64,000 bases of DNA from Litoreibacter albidus (GTDB lineage Bacteria; Pseudomonadota; Alphaproteobacteria; Rhodobacterales; Rhodobacteraceae): the NCBI RefSeq assembly GCF_900107015.1, contig NZ_FNOI01000003.1, positions 62,001 through 126,000 of the forward strand. The letters run 5' to 3'. Under the pieces are notes generated by a model. The model was not told the origin of the DNA, did no database searches, and saw nothing but the letters and a program-made list of their open reading frames with translations. How positions within the stretch are numbered: position 1 is the stretch's first letter; each line of letters opens with the position of its first letter. The position numbers were made by a program, and so were the translations under genes. Shown here piece after piece: positions 36,178 to 45,130 of this stretch.

Positions 36178-37226
36178 AGCAGGCGGCCCGAGTAGCGCAC
36201 CCCTTCGCCGGGGGTTACGGCGCCAATGCGGAACACAGTTTCACCGCTGTCTTGCAACAGGGACGTCAAAGCCTCCGCCGCGCGCGGGTCCACCGCCAAC
36301 ACCATGCCAATGCCCGAGTTGAAGGTCTTCAGCATCTCAGATTCTTCGATACCCGCGATGCCAGCCATCCATGAGAACACGCCCGGCAACTCCCATGTGC
36401 CTAGATCAATCTCCGCGCCAAGCCCCTCAGGCAAAACGCGCGGCAGGTTCTCGGTCAGGCCGCCACCTGTGATGTGGGCCAACGCATGAACGCCCCCTGC
36501 CCGCACTGCTGCCAATGCGGATTTCACGTACAAGCGTGTCGGTGTCAAAAGCGCCTCGCCCAGCGACTGGCCATCCGCGAATGGTGCCGCGTCATCCCAG
36601 CCGTGACCGGAGGCTTCGACCACTTTGCGCACCAAAGAATACCCGTTGGAATGCACACCGGACGACGCCAAACCAAGTAACACGTCGCCCTCAGCGACAC
36701 CCGCTGGCAAGGCCGTGCCGCGCTCCATCGCGCCGACAGAGAACCCCGCAAGGTCAAAATCGCCCTCGCTATACATGCCCGGCATCTCCGCCGTCTCCCC
36801 ACCGATCAACGCGCAGCCGGAGGCGTCGCAGCCTGCCGCAATACCGTTGATGATGGTGGTGGCCGTATCCAAGTCCAGCTTGCCCGTCGCGAAATAATCG
36901 AGGAACAACAAGGGCTCTGCCCCTTGGCAGACCAGATCGTTAACACACATGGCGACCAGATCTACACCGATGGTGTCATAATGCCCCGTATCAATCGCGA
37001 TGCGCAGCTTGGTGCCCACACCGTCCGTGGCAGACACCAAAATCGGGTCCTTGAAGCCCGCGTCTTTCAGGTCAAACAAAGCGCCGAAGCCGCCCAACCC
37101 TTCCATCACGCCAGAGCGTTTCGTGGCAGCGGCGGCGGGCTTGATCCGGTCGATCAGCGCGTTGCCTGCATCAATGTCCACACCAGCATCAGCGTAGGTC
37201 AAACCGTTCTTCGGGGTCTTTGTCAT
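36174..37226 (-). CDS. purM: phosphoribosylformylglycinamidine cyclo-ligase
   Basis: PurM closes the imidazole ring to make AIR with ATP. The 350-residue protein has [27 protein letters not shown], the LVGGE-type motif ([16 protein letters not shown]) and [16 protein letters not shown]. It overlaps purN by four bases. Length matches E. coli (345). Confidence 0.97.
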   Translation of the reverse strand: MTKTPKNGLTYADAGVDIDAGNALIDRIKPAAAATKRSGVMEGLGGFGALFDLKDAGFKDPILVSATDGVGTKLRIAIDTGHYDTIGVDLVAMCVNDLVCQGAEPLLFLDYFATGKLDLDTATTIINGIAAGCDASGCALIGGETAEMPGMYSEGDFDLAGFSVGAMERGTALPAGVAEGDVLLGLASSGVHSNGYSLVRKVVEASGHGWDDAAPFADGQSLGEALLTPTRLYVKSALAAVRAGGVHALAHITGGGLTENLPRVLPEGLGAEIDLGTWELPGVFSWMAGIAGIEESEMLKTFNSGIGMVLAVDPRAAEALTSLLQDSGETVFRIGAVTPGEGVRYSGRLL

Positions 37227-37286
37227 GGGGTCACATCCGGCAGCAGATTAGAGTTGCGTCGGACTAGCAAGCCTGCGTGCACGAGT

Positions 37287-37745
37287 CTATGGCTGCTTCT
37301 CCGCAGCCCGTTTTTCTTGCATCTTAAGCTCGTTTTTCGCGCCGAATCCGAAAAAAAAGCGCGTGGCGAGCAGCATTATGATGAACACGACCGCCATAAT
37401 GATCGACAAGACCGCGACACCTAGTTCGGAGAGGATACCGAACAATTCACCTCCGCCGCCAAGGATCAGTATCAACGCCGCCATAAACACCAGCCCGATC
37501 GCGCCGTTCACGATCAGAAAGATCACCGACACCTTCCACGCGAACCCGTTGGCAGGCTTCCCGTGCCCGCGCCGCACATAGGTCTGCCCCGCATCCATCG
37601 CGGGAACGAACACCGCGATCATGCCGCCGACAGAGCCGATATCGTGGTTGAAAAACATCTCGACAAGATAGCCGATGATGATGACGGCGATCATTGTAAG
37701 CAGTGACACCACCGCGTAACGCTTCACCAGATATGTCGTGTCCAT
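37287..37745 (-). CDS. small four-helix membrane protein, ABZJ_00895-like
   Basis: A 152-residue protein with four hydrophobic segments (about 10-29, 37-50, 69-93 and 103-125) and a charged C-terminal tail. The pattern resembles the ABZJ_00895 family of unknown function. AAGGAG precedes the ATG by five to six bases. It is upstream of the CAT-anticodon tRNA on the opposite strand. No operon partner is evident. Confidence 0.6.
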   Translation of the reverse strand: MDTTYLVKRYAVVSLLTMIAVIIIGYLVEMFFNHDIGSVGGMIAVFVPAMDAGQTYVRRGHGKPANGFAWKVSVIFLIVNGAIGLVFMAALILILGGGGELFGILSELGVAVLSIIMAVVFIIMLLATRFFFGFGAKNELKMQEKRAAEKQP

Positions 37746-37817
37746 AACAACTCCTTAACCAAATCCCGTGCATGTGTATTTGATTGTGATCACGGACACA
37801 ATTCAGCGGATAGAGAC

Positions 37818-37845
37818 TTGACGCGGCGCGTCGGTCTGGTAGCCA
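37818..37845 (+). promoter_or_regulatory. candidate promoter of the CAT-anticodon tRNA
   Basis: TTGACG (37818-37823) is followed after 16 bp by TAGCCA (37840-37845). The tRNA begins 13 bp later. Confidence 0.45.
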
Positions 37846-37857
37846 TCCGTTCCTAGT

Positions 37858-37934
37858 GGGCCTGTAGCTCAACTGGTTAGAGCAGAGCGCTCATAACGCT
37901 TTGGTTGCGGGTTCAAGTCCTGCCGGGCCTACCA
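37858..37934 (+). tRNA. tRNA with CAT anticodon (elongator Met or Ile2)
   Basis: This 77-base cloverleaf has a D arm GCTC/GAGC, an anticodon loop CTCATAA, a T loop TTCAAGT and an encoded CCA end. It lacks the C1-A72 mismatch and the GGG/CCC anticodon stem of initiator tRNA. The acceptor stem has G1-T72 and T6-G67 wobble pairs. Sequence alone does not settle methionine against lysidine-modified isoleucine (AUA-reading). Confidence 0.9.
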
Positions 37935-37941
37935 CTACCCC

Positions 37942-39261
37942 CTATCGCGGCAAGACCAACTCGGCCTTTAAGCCGCCCATGCCCTCACTATCGCCCAGTC
38001 GCAATGTGCCCCCATGAGAGCGCGCGACATCGGCCGCGATAGCCAACCCCAACCCCACTCCGGAGCCCGCGTTCTGGTTGCGTGATGCGTCCAGTCTGGA
38101 GAACGCTTTGACCGCCTGCTCGCGGCGGGCCTCGGGAATTCCTGGCCCGTTGTCCTCAACGCTTATGCGCAGCGCTTTTTCCAGCACGGTGACGCTGACC
38201 TGCGCGCGCGTCCCGTACCGCACCGCGTTGTTGATCAGGTTTTCCACCGCACGGTGCACCGACAGCGGGCGCACCTTCATCGACAACGCGTCCGGCACAT
38301 CGCCGACCCATGTGACCGCTTTGCCCGCGCGCTGCGCGTTCGCAACCAGATCTTGGACCAAGGCAACAGGGTCCGCGCGCTCCAATTCTTCCAAGGCGTC
38401 GGCCTTTGCAAAATCAAGGAACGCCTCGATCAGCCGCTCCATCTCGTCGACGTCGCCGATCAAGTCTTTGGTGTCCTCGGTTTCGGGCTGCATCGACAAT
38501 CCCAGCTTCAGCCGCGTCAGTGGCGTGCGCAGGTCATGGCTCACCCCTGACAACATCAGCGTGCGCTGCTCTATCTGGCGCTCGATCCGCGCGCGCATGT
38601 TCAGAAACGCCGCCCCCGCAGAGCGCACCTCGGAGGCACCGCCAGGGTAGTACGGCTCGTTGCGCCCCTTGCCGAAAGCCTCCGCCGCGCGGGCCAGCCG
38701 CCGGATAGGCCGCAACTGGTTGCGCAAAAACAGGTAAGAAATCACAGTCATCAAAACGGCCGTGAACAACATCAACACCAGCAACTGATGCGGGTTGGAC
38801 ACCGCCACACGCCGCCGCGAGAACGACACTTCCAGATCACCCTTGGAGGTCTCCAGCCGCGCCTGCACCGCTTTGTCCTGCGTCACCAAATCCACCGCGC
38901 GCAGGCCTGCGAACTGTTGCGCCAGCGTTTCACGGATCGCACGCCCCGACAGGTCGCTGAACCGCTGGCGCTCTTGAACGCTTCCCCCCGGAAAGGTTAC
39001 GTCCATATCCAACGCCTCTGCCGTCTGGCGCACTTCTTTTTGGGCGGCCTCCAGCGTCGGAGCGTCCTCAACGATATCGAGCAGCAAGCGCAACTCCACC
39101 GAGATATTTTGCGTCATCTGCGCCGTCACGTCCTCGTAAAGGCGCTGGATGAACGCGAAGGACACCACCAGTTGGATGGTAACGATGGGGACCAACAAAA
39201 TGAGTGCCGCCCGCCCGTAGAGGCTGCGCGGAAGGTAGCGTTTGATTGAGAAGCGTGCCAT
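37942..39261 (-). CDS. EnvZ-like membrane histidine kinase
   Basis: A 439-residue sensor kinase. It has two membrane helices (about 18-41 and 163-183), a periplasmic sensor of about 120 residues, a HAMP linker, the HisKA domain with His in LSGVSHDLRTPLTRLK, and an ATPase domain with N box (NLINNAVRYG) and G boxes (DNGPGIP, GVGLGLAIA). The arrangement resembles EnvZ. The ATG at 39261 places the first helix correctly. There is no response-regulator gene next to it; its neighbours are the CAT tRNA and a divergent MBL hydrolase. The signal is unknown. Confidence 0.85.
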   Translation of the reverse strand: MARFSIKRYLPRSLYGRAALILLVPIVTIQLVVSFAFIQRLYEDVTAQMTQNISVELRLLLDIVEDAPTLEAAQKEVRQTAEALDMDVTFPGGSVQERQRFSDLSGRAIRETLAQQFAGLRAVDLVTQDKAVQARLETSKGDLEVSFSRRRVAVSNPHQLLVLMLFTAVLMTVISYLFLRNQLRPIRRLARAAEAFGKGRNEPYYPGGASEVRSAGAAFLNMRARIERQIEQRTLMLSGVSHDLRTPLTRLKLGLSMQPETEDTKDLIGDVDEMERLIEAFLDFAKADALEELERADPVALVQDLVANAQRAGKAVTWVGDVPDALSMKVRPLSVHRAVENLINNAVRYGTRAQVSVTVLEKALRISVEDNGPGIPEARREQAVKAFSRLDASRNQNAGSGVGLGLAIAADVARSHGGTLRLGDSEGMGGLKAELVLPR

Positions 39262-39344
39262 GATTTCGACCGTAAGGCCCCTCGCACCAAAGGAAAAGAG
39301 CGATAGCACACTCAACGCCCGACACCCGCACCCCGGGCAAGCCC

Positions 39345-40214
39345 GTGCAGCTCGCCAAAGGCTTGCGCTGCATCCTTGCCCCCAACGCGTCACCGATGAC
39401 CTACACCGGCACGAATACCTATTTGCTGGGCACCCGCGACATCGCTGTGATCGACCCCGGCCCGCCGGACGAGGCCCATCTGGCGTCGATAATGGACGCG
39501 CTCAGTGCGGAGCAGCGGATCAGCCATGTTATGGTGACGCACTCGCACATCGACCATTCCCCCCTAGCGATGACACTGGCACAGATAACCGGCGCGCGGG
39601 TCTACGGGTTTGGCCCCAGCAAGGCGGGCCGAGCCCCTGTCATGGCGTCTTTCGCGGATCTGGGCGGCGGTGAAGGCATCGACGAGTCGTTTCTGCCGGA
39701 CGTCACACTGGCGCATGGCGCGCAGGTTCAAGGTACAGACTGGAGCCTCACGGCCCTGCATACGCCCGGCCATATGGGGAATCACCTGTGCTTTCATTGG
39801 CCAGAGGGCGAGGCCCTGTTCAGTGGCGATCTGGTGATGGGTTGGGCCACGTCGATGGTGTCACCCCCCGACGGCCATTTGACCGATTTCATGGCGTCAC
39901 TTGATATGCTCGCCGCGCGTTCTGGGGACAAAACCTATTACAGCGGCCACGGCGCCCCGATAGAGGCCCCTGCCGCCCGCGTTCAGGAGTTGATCAAACA
40001 TCGCCGAATGCGCGAATCCCAAATTCTGGACGCCCTGCGCGCCGCCCCAAGCACCCCGCAGGAGCTCACCGCGCGTATCTACACCGACGTAAACCCCGTG
40101 TTGCTGCCCGCAGCCCAAAGAAATGTCATCGCCCACCTGATCGATTTAACAGAGCGAAATCAGGTAAAACCACAGGAAACACTCAGTGCCGTCAGCCGCT
40201 TTTCAGTTATCTGA
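39345..40214 (+). CDS. MBL-fold metallo-hydrolase (LACTB2-like)
   Basis: A metallo-beta-lactamase-fold hydrolase of at least 289 residues. Zinc motifs are THSHIDHS (the HxHxDH box), TPGHMGNH, and GDLVMGW with a later GHG. A C-terminal winged-helix-like extension (HRRMRESQILDALRAAP) is typical of the LACTB2 group, whose members include RNA-cleaving enzymes. The start is uncertain: the first ordinary start codon in frame is the GTG at 39345. However, family-like sequence appears to extend about 14 codons upstream, to an ATA at 39303 that has AAAGGA before it. Confidence 0.8.
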   Translation: MQLAKGLRCILAPNASPMTYTGTNTYLLGTRDIAVIDPGPPDEAHLASIMDALSAEQRISHVMVTHSHIDHSPLAMTLAQITGARVYGFGPSKAGRAPVMASFADLGGGEGIDESFLPDVTLAHGAQVQGTDWSLTALHTPGHMGNHLCFHWPEGEALFSGDLVMGWATSMVSPPDGHLTDFMASLDMLAARSGDKTYYSGHGAPIEAPAARVQELIKHRRMRESQILDALRAAPSTPQELTARIYTDVNPVLLPAAQRNVIAHLIDLTERNQVKPQETLSAVSRFSVI

Positions 40215-40234
40215 ATTATTTAGGCAAAACCCTC

Positions 40235-40263
40235 TTTACGACCGGAATCGCGCTTGCTATATG
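40235..40263 (+). promoter_or_regulatory. sigma-70-type promoter of tRNA-Asn
   Basis: TTTACG (40235-40240) and TATATG (40258-40263) are separated by 17 bp. The predicted start is near 40270, five bases before the tRNA. Confidence 0.65.
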
Positions 40264-40274
40264 CCCCACACCGT

Positions 40275-40349
40275 TCCGACGTAGCTCAGCGGTAGAGCAG
40301 TTGACTGTTAATCAATTGGTCGTAGGTTCGATCCCTACCGTCGGAGCCA
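40275..40349 (+). tRNA. tRNA-Asn (GTT anticodon)
   Basis: A 75-base cloverleaf with acceptor TCCGACG/CGTCGGA, anticodon loop CTGTTAA (GTT), T loop TTCGATC and encoded CCA after discriminator G. All stems pair well. Confidence 0.95.
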
Positions 40350-40648
40350 TTTCCCCCTTTCTTGCGAATGGGTTACATGGCCAGGTTAATCCTCCAAAAT
40401 TGTCATGTGAAACGTACCCGTTTAAGGTTCTTTGCAGCTTTGTTGGGTCTTCCTATAGGGGCGTCCCCACGATTACTGCCTAGGCTTTGCCGCTCTGCGC
40501 GCCGCCCGCAAGGACGCCGCTCTCCCCGTTTGATGTTGCAAAGCACAGCCGCTTTTCTGTAATCATTTTGCGAACATAGTAAGTGATCTTGCTTCTTTGT
40601 TGAACATTTCGGGATGTTGCCGCTGGCGAAACTTATTCGGAGACTAAA
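40350..40648. other. gene-free stretch between tRNA-Asn and the GAF kinase
   Basis: No convincing coding region is present in these 299 bp. An inverted repeat AACAT-N6-ATGTT lies at 40603-40618, about 30 bp before the kinase start, and could be an operator. GGAG at 40639-40642 is the ribosome site for the kinase. Confidence 0.4.
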
Positions 40649-41890
40649 ATGAACGATACCCCCTCCCTGCCGGCAACCATACAAGATCACGCCGCCTACT
40701 TGTCCGGAGGGCACGACTTTCAGTCCGATATTGAACTGATTGCGGGCAGCGGGCTTGTCACTACAATTCTCGAAACGGTCATGCTGGCGACGAACATGCG
40801 TTTTGCGGCTGTGGCGCGGGTCACGGCGGATCGCTGGGTGGCCTGCCGCACCGTCGACGAGGTGAACTTCGGGCTGGCCGAGGGCGACGAGATTGAAATC
40901 CAGTCGACATTTTGCCAGTCGGTTCGCGTAACGTCCGAAAAGGTCCTGTTCAACGACGTCGCCACCGACGAAGTCTATGGCAATCACCCCATCGCCGCCA
41001 AATTCGGAATTGTGAGCTATGCCTCCATCCCGATCCACCGCAGCGATGGCAGCTTCTTCGGCACGCTCTGTGCGATCGATACGGAGCCGCGCAACGTGAA
41101 GCACCCACGCGCCGTAGCAATGTTTGAAATGTTTGCGGACCTCATCGGGCAAAGCCTCGAAACCGAGGAACGGCTAGAGGCGCAGGAGAAACTGGTCGAA
41201 AAAGAGCGCGAAATGGCGCGCGCCCAAGAGGAATTTGTCGCAGTTTTGGGCCACGACCTGCGTAATCCGGTGGCCGCACTGAACTCCGGCTTCCGGTTGC
41301 TGAGCAAAGAGCAATTGCCCGACAGAGCGGGTGAACTCGTGCCTATGATGCGCTCCAGCGTGTACCGGATGACCGAACTCATTAACAACATGATGGTTCA
41401 TGCCAAGGCACGTCTGGGCGGCGGCATCCGCATTTCTTGCACGGACGACGCCCCCCTTGCAGATGCGATTACCCAAGTCGTCGACGAGGTCCGCGCGGCG
41501 TCCCCCGACCTCGATGTTCAACTCGACTTGGCGTTTGACCGCTCCGTCCGCTGCGATGCACCGCGCGTTGCGCAAGCGGTTTCAAACCTGCTGTCAAACG
41601 CCGTGCGTCACGCAACGCCGCATACACCCATCACGGTTCGCGGTATGATCGGCGAACAAGGCCTCAAGATCGAAGTCGAAAACCAAGGTGAGCCAGTGCC
41701 GGATGAACTCCACGAGAAGCTGTTCAACCCGTTCCAGCGAGGCGCAGATGAGCGCGGTGAAGGGTTGGGGCTTGGCCTCTATATCGCGTCGTCAATCGCC
41801 CTGGCGCATGGTGGTCAGATCAACGTGAATTGCGATGACGGCACCACAAACTTCTCCTTCATGGCACCCTCGGCGGCGAAAGCGGCCTAG
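40649..41890 (+). CDS. soluble GAF-domain histidine kinase
   Basis: A 413-residue cytoplasmic kinase without membrane segments. A GAF domain (about 30-175) includes STFCQSVRVTSEKVLFNDV and YASIPIHRSDGSFFGTLCA. A coiled linker (175-205) leads to a HisKA domain with the H box VLGHDLRNPVAALNSG. The HATPase domain has N box SNLLSNAVRHA and G box GEGLGLGLYIASSIA. The GAF Cys in FCQS may bind or sense a ligand, but no chromophore site is evident. No response regulator is adjacent. The ribosome site GGAG is well placed. Confidence 0.88.
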   Translation: MNDTPSLPATIQDHAAYLSGGHDFQSDIELIAGSGLVTTILETVMLATNMRFAAVARVTADRWVACRTVDEVNFGLAEGDEIEIQSTFCQSVRVTSEKVLFNDVATDEVYGNHPIAAKFGIVSYASIPIHRSDGSFFGTLCAIDTEPRNVKHPRAVAMFEMFADLIGQSLETEERLEAQEKLVEKEREMARAQEEFVAVLGHDLRNPVAALNSGFRLLSKEQLPDRAGELVPMMRSSVYRMTELINNMMVHAKARLGGGIRISCTDDAPLADAITQVVDEVRAASPDLDVQLDLAFDRSVRCDAPRVAQAVSNLLSNAVRHATPHTPITVRGMIGEQGLKIEVENQGEPVPDELHEKLFNPFQRGADERGEGLGLGLYIASSIALAHGGQINVNCDDGTTNFSFMAPSAAKAA

Positions 41891-41909
41891 CGTAATGCCC
41901 CCGCGCTCA

Positions 41910-42395
41910 TCAGGCTTTGGCTGCCAGTTTCTCCAACTCCGCCAACTCGCGCTCTTGCCTCTGAGCCCAGTCACGTAAGGTGACGTTTACGGGGCTGCCG
42001 CTGCTGACCGCGAACTGCAAAGTCTTAAACCGCCAACGATCATTAACCCGCCTTAGAACGGCGAAAGCACCATAGGGGGCCTCTGGGAACACGTTGCCTT
42101 TCGCCACGTAGCGGGTCTCATAGGTGGCCCAAATCGTATCCCCGTCCTTGAACAGCGCCTCCAAGCATCGGCGTACCATGTGGGTCACCTGCTTGGCACG
42201 AAGTCTATTGATGAAGTCGCTACATATGGCGCGCATCTCGGCTTCGGTCGTGGCAACGGCCCGCCCTTCCCCACTTTCCATGCTGCAAGGGATGGCGCAG
42301 AAGTCCATAAGCCCATCGACATTGCCGCTCATCGTCATGTCGCCTTGCTGGTCCAAAAAGTCCTGCGCGATGCGGCGCGCCTCTTCCTCTGTCAT
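41910..42395 (-). CDS. NTF2-like (SnoaL-type) domain protein
   Basis: A 161-residue protein with a long N-terminal helix, a cone-shaped alpha+beta core (for example IWATYETRYVAKGNVFPEAPYGAFAVLRRVNDRWRF) and a charged C-terminal helix. The pattern fits the NTF2/SnoaL fold. Function is unknown; such domains bind small ligands or act as enzyme dimers. Its Cys residues in FCAIPCSME are notable. It is unlikely to belong to the arsenic operon, which ends 132 bp upstream of its start. Confidence 0.6.
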   Translation of the reverse strand: MTEEEARRIAQDFLDQQGDMTMSGNVDGLMDFCAIPCSMESGEGRAVATTEAEMRAICSDFINRLRAKQVTHMVRRCLEALFKDGDTIWATYETRYVAKGNVFPEAPYGAFAVLRRVNDRWRFKTLQFAVSSGSPVNVTLRDWAQRQERELAELEKLAAKA

Positions 42396-42527
42396 GGTGA
42401 TGCTAATCCGGCACGCTAAGAAAAACTGGGGGCAATGCTCGTCGCGCTTAACGTCAAAGTCAATGTCCGTGCCACTTGGACGTCGCGAGGGACGGCGAAA
42501 ATCCGCTATGACGCCGCCCCAGTGTCG

Positions 42528-43238
42528 TCAAATTGACTTTTGATTAACGCGCGCAGACAACTGCGCCGCCGTTTCCTTGCGCTCGCTATAACGGTCCAGC
42601 AGGCAGGTTTTGTTGTCGCGGGTGAGCAGGGTAAACTTCACCAACTCCTCCATCACATCCACCATCCGGTCATAGAATGGCGAAGGCTTCATGCGGCCCG
42701 CCTCATCGAACTCCAAAAAGGCCTTGGGGGTGGAGGACTGGTTGGGGATTGTCAGCAACCGCATCCAACGGCCAAGGATACGCAGCTGATTCACCGCATT
42801 GAAGCTTTGTGAGCCGCCGCTCACTTGCATCACGGCAAGCGTCTTGCCCTGCGTCGGACGCACCCCGCCTAACGACAACGGAACCCAGTCGATTTGGGTT
42901 TTCATGATGCCTGTCATCGCGCCGTGCCGCTCCGGAGAGCACCAGACCATACCTTCAGACCACGACACCAGATCGCGCAGCTCCTGCACCTTCGGGTGAT
43001 CCGCCTCGGCGTCATCCGGCAGTGGCAGCCCTGAGGGCGAGAAGGTGCGCGTCTCCGCACCCAAACGCGCCAAGACGCGCGCCGCCTCCTCCGTCATCAG
43101 CCGACTGAACGACCGCGCCCTGAGCGAGCCGTAGAGGAGCAAAATACGCGGCGCATGGGTGGCACGCTCCGGCGTCAGCAGCGCGTCGCGGTCAATGACG
43201 CGAAAATGCGCCTCATCCATATTGGGTGTGTCGCTCAC
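42528..43238 (-). CDS. arsH: ArsH, NADPH-dependent FMN reductase for organoarsenicals
   Basis: A 236-residue flavoprotein of the ArsH family. It has the flavodoxin-like phosphate-binding loop [11 protein letters not shown], the [14 protein letters not shown] motif and [18 protein letters not shown]. ArsH oxidises trivalent methylarsenicals and reduces quinones. The start is the GTG at 43238, which overlaps the arsC stop in GTGA; an ATG six codons later is an alternative. It is the last gene of the arsenic operon. Confidence 0.93.
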   Translation of the reverse strand: MSDTPNMDEAHFRVIDRDALLTPERATHAPRILLLYGSLRARSFSRLMTEEAARVLARLGAETRTFSPSGLPLPDDAEADHPKVQELRDLVSWSEGMVWCSPERHGAMTGIMKTQIDWVPLSLGGVRPTQGKTLAVMQVSGGSQSFNAVNQLRILGRWMRLLTIPNQSSTPKAFLEFDEAGRMKPSPFYDRMVDVMEELVKFTLLTRDNKTCLLDRYSERKETAAQLSARVNQKSI

Positions 43239-43654
43239 GGTGCACCTTCGGCAGGCATGATCAACGGCGTGCCGTCTTCTTTGGTGAAGGTGGCGGGCGG
43301 GTGCTGGTCGAGCAATTCCAAGACCGCCTCGCTGGGTCGGCACAGCCGCACCCCCTTGGGTGTGCAGACGATCGGCCGGTTCACCAGAACGGGATGCTCC
43401 AACATGGCGTCGAGCAGCGCCTCATCATCAACGGACGGATCAAGCAGCCCCAACTCTTGCGCGGGTGACTTCGTCTCCCTCAACGCCATGCGCGGTGTCA
43501 GGTTTGCCGCCGCAAACAACGCCAACAATTGTGGGCGGGTCCAACCCGTCGTCAGGTAGTCGATGACAATGGGCTTTTCGCCCGAGGCCTCGATAATCGC
43601 CAATACGTTGCGCGATGTTCCGCAGGCTGGGTTATGGTGAATGACAATGCTCAT
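43235..43654 (-). CDS. arsC: arsenate reductase, glutaredoxin-dependent type
   Basis: A 139-residue ArsC reducing arsenate to arsenite. The catalytic cysteine is in [13 protein letters not shown] (Cys11, the C-G-T-S motif), and arginines follow at the anion site ([13 protein letters not shown]). It overlaps acr3 upstream (ATGA) and arsH downstream (GTGA), so all three are tightly coupled. The arsenite made is exported by Acr3. Confidence 0.95.
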   Translation of the reverse strand: MSIVIHHNPACGTSRNVLAIIEASGEKPIVIDYLTTGWTRPQLLALFAAANLTPRMALRETKSPAQELGLLDPSVDDEALLDAMLEHPVLVNRPIVCTPKGVRLCRPSEAVLELLDQHPPATFTKEDGTPLIMPAEGAP

Positions 43655-44718
43655 GATGCTTCTTTCTCGGTTGGGAACCAATGCTGCGTTCGGTTGGCAA
43701 GGGCGACCAGCGACAGCATCACCGGCACCTCCACCAGCACACCGACGACGGTCGCCAGTGCCGCGCCGGAGCCGAGCCCGAACAAACTGATGGCCACGGC
43801 GACCGCCAGCTCAAAGAAATTAGAGGTCGCGATCAGCGCGCAAGGCGCCGCCACGTTAAACGGAATACCCCAGATTCGCGCCGCGCCGTAGGCCACAAAG
43901 AAGATGCCGTAAGTCTGGATCAGCAACGGCACAGCGATCAGCGCAATGACCAGAGGACGATCAAGGATCACCTCCCCTTGGAAGCCGAACAACAGCACCA
44001 CAGTCACCAGAAGTCCCACGATGGAAAACGGCTGCACGCGCGCCTTGAACGCATCAACCGCCGCCTCCCCACCCTTTGCGACAAGGCGCTGGCGTGTCAC
44101 ATAGCCTGCCAAAAGCGGCAACATGACATAAAGCCCAACCGAGAGCAGCAACGTGTCCCACGGCACCACGATGTCGGTCACGCCCAGCAAGAACGCGACA
44201 ATCGGCGCGAAGGCAAAGACCATGACCACATCGTTCACACTGACCTGCACCAGCGTGTAGGTCGGGTCGCCGCGCGTCAGGTTGGACCACACGAACACCA
44301 TCGCCGTGCACGGCGCGGCCCCCAGTAGGATCACCCCCGCCAGATAGGCCTGTGCGTCCTCTGGTGCGATCAGATCGGCGAAGACATACTCGAAGAACAA
44401 CACCCCAAGCGCCGCCATGGTGAAGGGCTTGATCAGCCAGTTCACCACCAGCGTCACCACCAACCCTTTGGGCTTGTCGCCAACTTGCCGCAGCGCGCCA
44501 AAGTCCACCCCAACCATCATTGGATACACCATGGCCCAGATCAGCACCGCCACGGGCAAGTTGACGGAGGCGACCTCCATGGAGGCTAAAGCCGTGAACA
44601 GCGACGGGAATATATTGCCCAGCAACAGCCCCGCCCCAATGGCAAGCGCCACCCAAACAGAGAGCCACCGCTCAAAAGTACCTAGGCCCGCCGCAGCGGC
44701 ATTTGGTGTATCAGTCAT
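43651..44718 (-). CDS. acr3: arsenite efflux permease Acr3
   Basis: A 355-residue permease with ten hydrophobic helices, of the bile/arsenite/riboflavin superfamily. The conserved Cys is in [17 protein letters not shown]. Other family segments are [11 protein letters not shown] and [12 protein letters not shown]. It exports arsenite using the proton-motive force. It starts one base after the arsR stop (TAACATG) and overlaps arsC by four bases. Confidence 0.96.
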   Translation of the reverse strand: MTDTPNAAAAGLGTFERWLSVWVALAIGAGLLLGNIFPSLFTALASMEVASVNLPVAVLIWAMVYPMMVGVDFGALRQVGDKPKGLVVTLVVNWLIKPFTMAALGVLFFEYVFADLIAPEDAQAYLAGVILLGAAPCTAMVFVWSNLTRGDPTYTLVQVSVNDVVMVFAFAPIVAFLLGVTDIVVPWDTLLLSVGLYVMLPLLAGYVTRQRLVAKGGEAAVDAFKARVQPFSIVGLLVTVVLLFGFQGEVILDRPLVIALIAVPLLIQTYGIFFVAYGAARIWGIPFNVAAPCALIATSNFFELAVAVAISLFGLGSGAALATVVGVLVEVPVMLSLVALANRTQHWFPTEKEAS

Positions 44719-44719
44719 G

Positions 44720-45079
44720 TTATGCTTTCAAATCTGACGGCGTGGCCTCGCAGGCGCAGCCAAGTTCGTTAAGGACGGGTTGGCAAAGCTCCGGTCGGCC
44801 CCCGCAGCAGTCTTCCATCAGGAATCCCAGCAATCCGCGCATCCCGTCCATATCGGCGAAATATCGGATGGTCCGGCCCTCGCGCTGGCTTCGGATCAGG
44901 CCGGAGCGCGCCAATACCGACAGGTTTGCAGACATGGTGTTCTGGCGAACGTTCAAAGTGTCACTGATGTCACCCGCGGACATCCCGCCCCCGCCGGCTT
45001 TGACCAGAAGGCGAAAAACATCCAGCCGCGTTGACTGGCTAAGGGCTGCAAAGGCTGCGAGGGCTGAGTCGTTATCCAT
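44720..45079 (-). CDS. arsR: arsenic-responsive repressor ArsR
   Basis: A 119-residue winged-helix repressor. The helix-turn-helix is about 34-58 ([23 protein letters not shown]) and the wing is [12 protein letters not shown] cysteine-rich C-terminus (EDCCGG, ELCQ, GCACEA) probably binds arsenite, a variant site different from the classic helix-3 ELCVCDL. It heads the operon. The start codon overlaps the operator-like repeat, and the predicted transcript start is only a few bases before the ATG, so the mRNA may be nearly leaderless. Confidence 0.92.
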   Translation of the reverse strand: MDNDSALAAFAALSQSTRLDVFRLLVKAGGGGMSAGDISDTLNVRQNTMSANLSVLARSGLIRSQREGRTIRYFADMDGMRGLLGFLMEDCCGGRPELCQPVLNELGCACEATPSDLKA

Positions 45080-45115
45080 ATATCCAGAATTATTGATATA
45101 TAGTCAGACTGTCAA
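45078..45115 (-). promoter_or_regulatory. arsR promoter and operator-like palindrome
   Basis: On the minus strand a perfect -35 TTGACA (45115-45110) is followed after 15 bp by AATAAT (45094-45089). An inverted repeat ATATATC-N10-GATATAT (45078-45084 with 45095-45101) overlaps the -10 box and the start codon, a plausible site for ArsR autorepression. Confidence 0.55.
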
Positions 45116-45130
45116 CGCCACCCGCCCGCG

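Noticed and set aside
40362-40562. 66-codon plus-strand open frame after tRNA-Asn
   Set aside because: Basic, low-complexity product without a ribosome site; looks like chance in a spacer.
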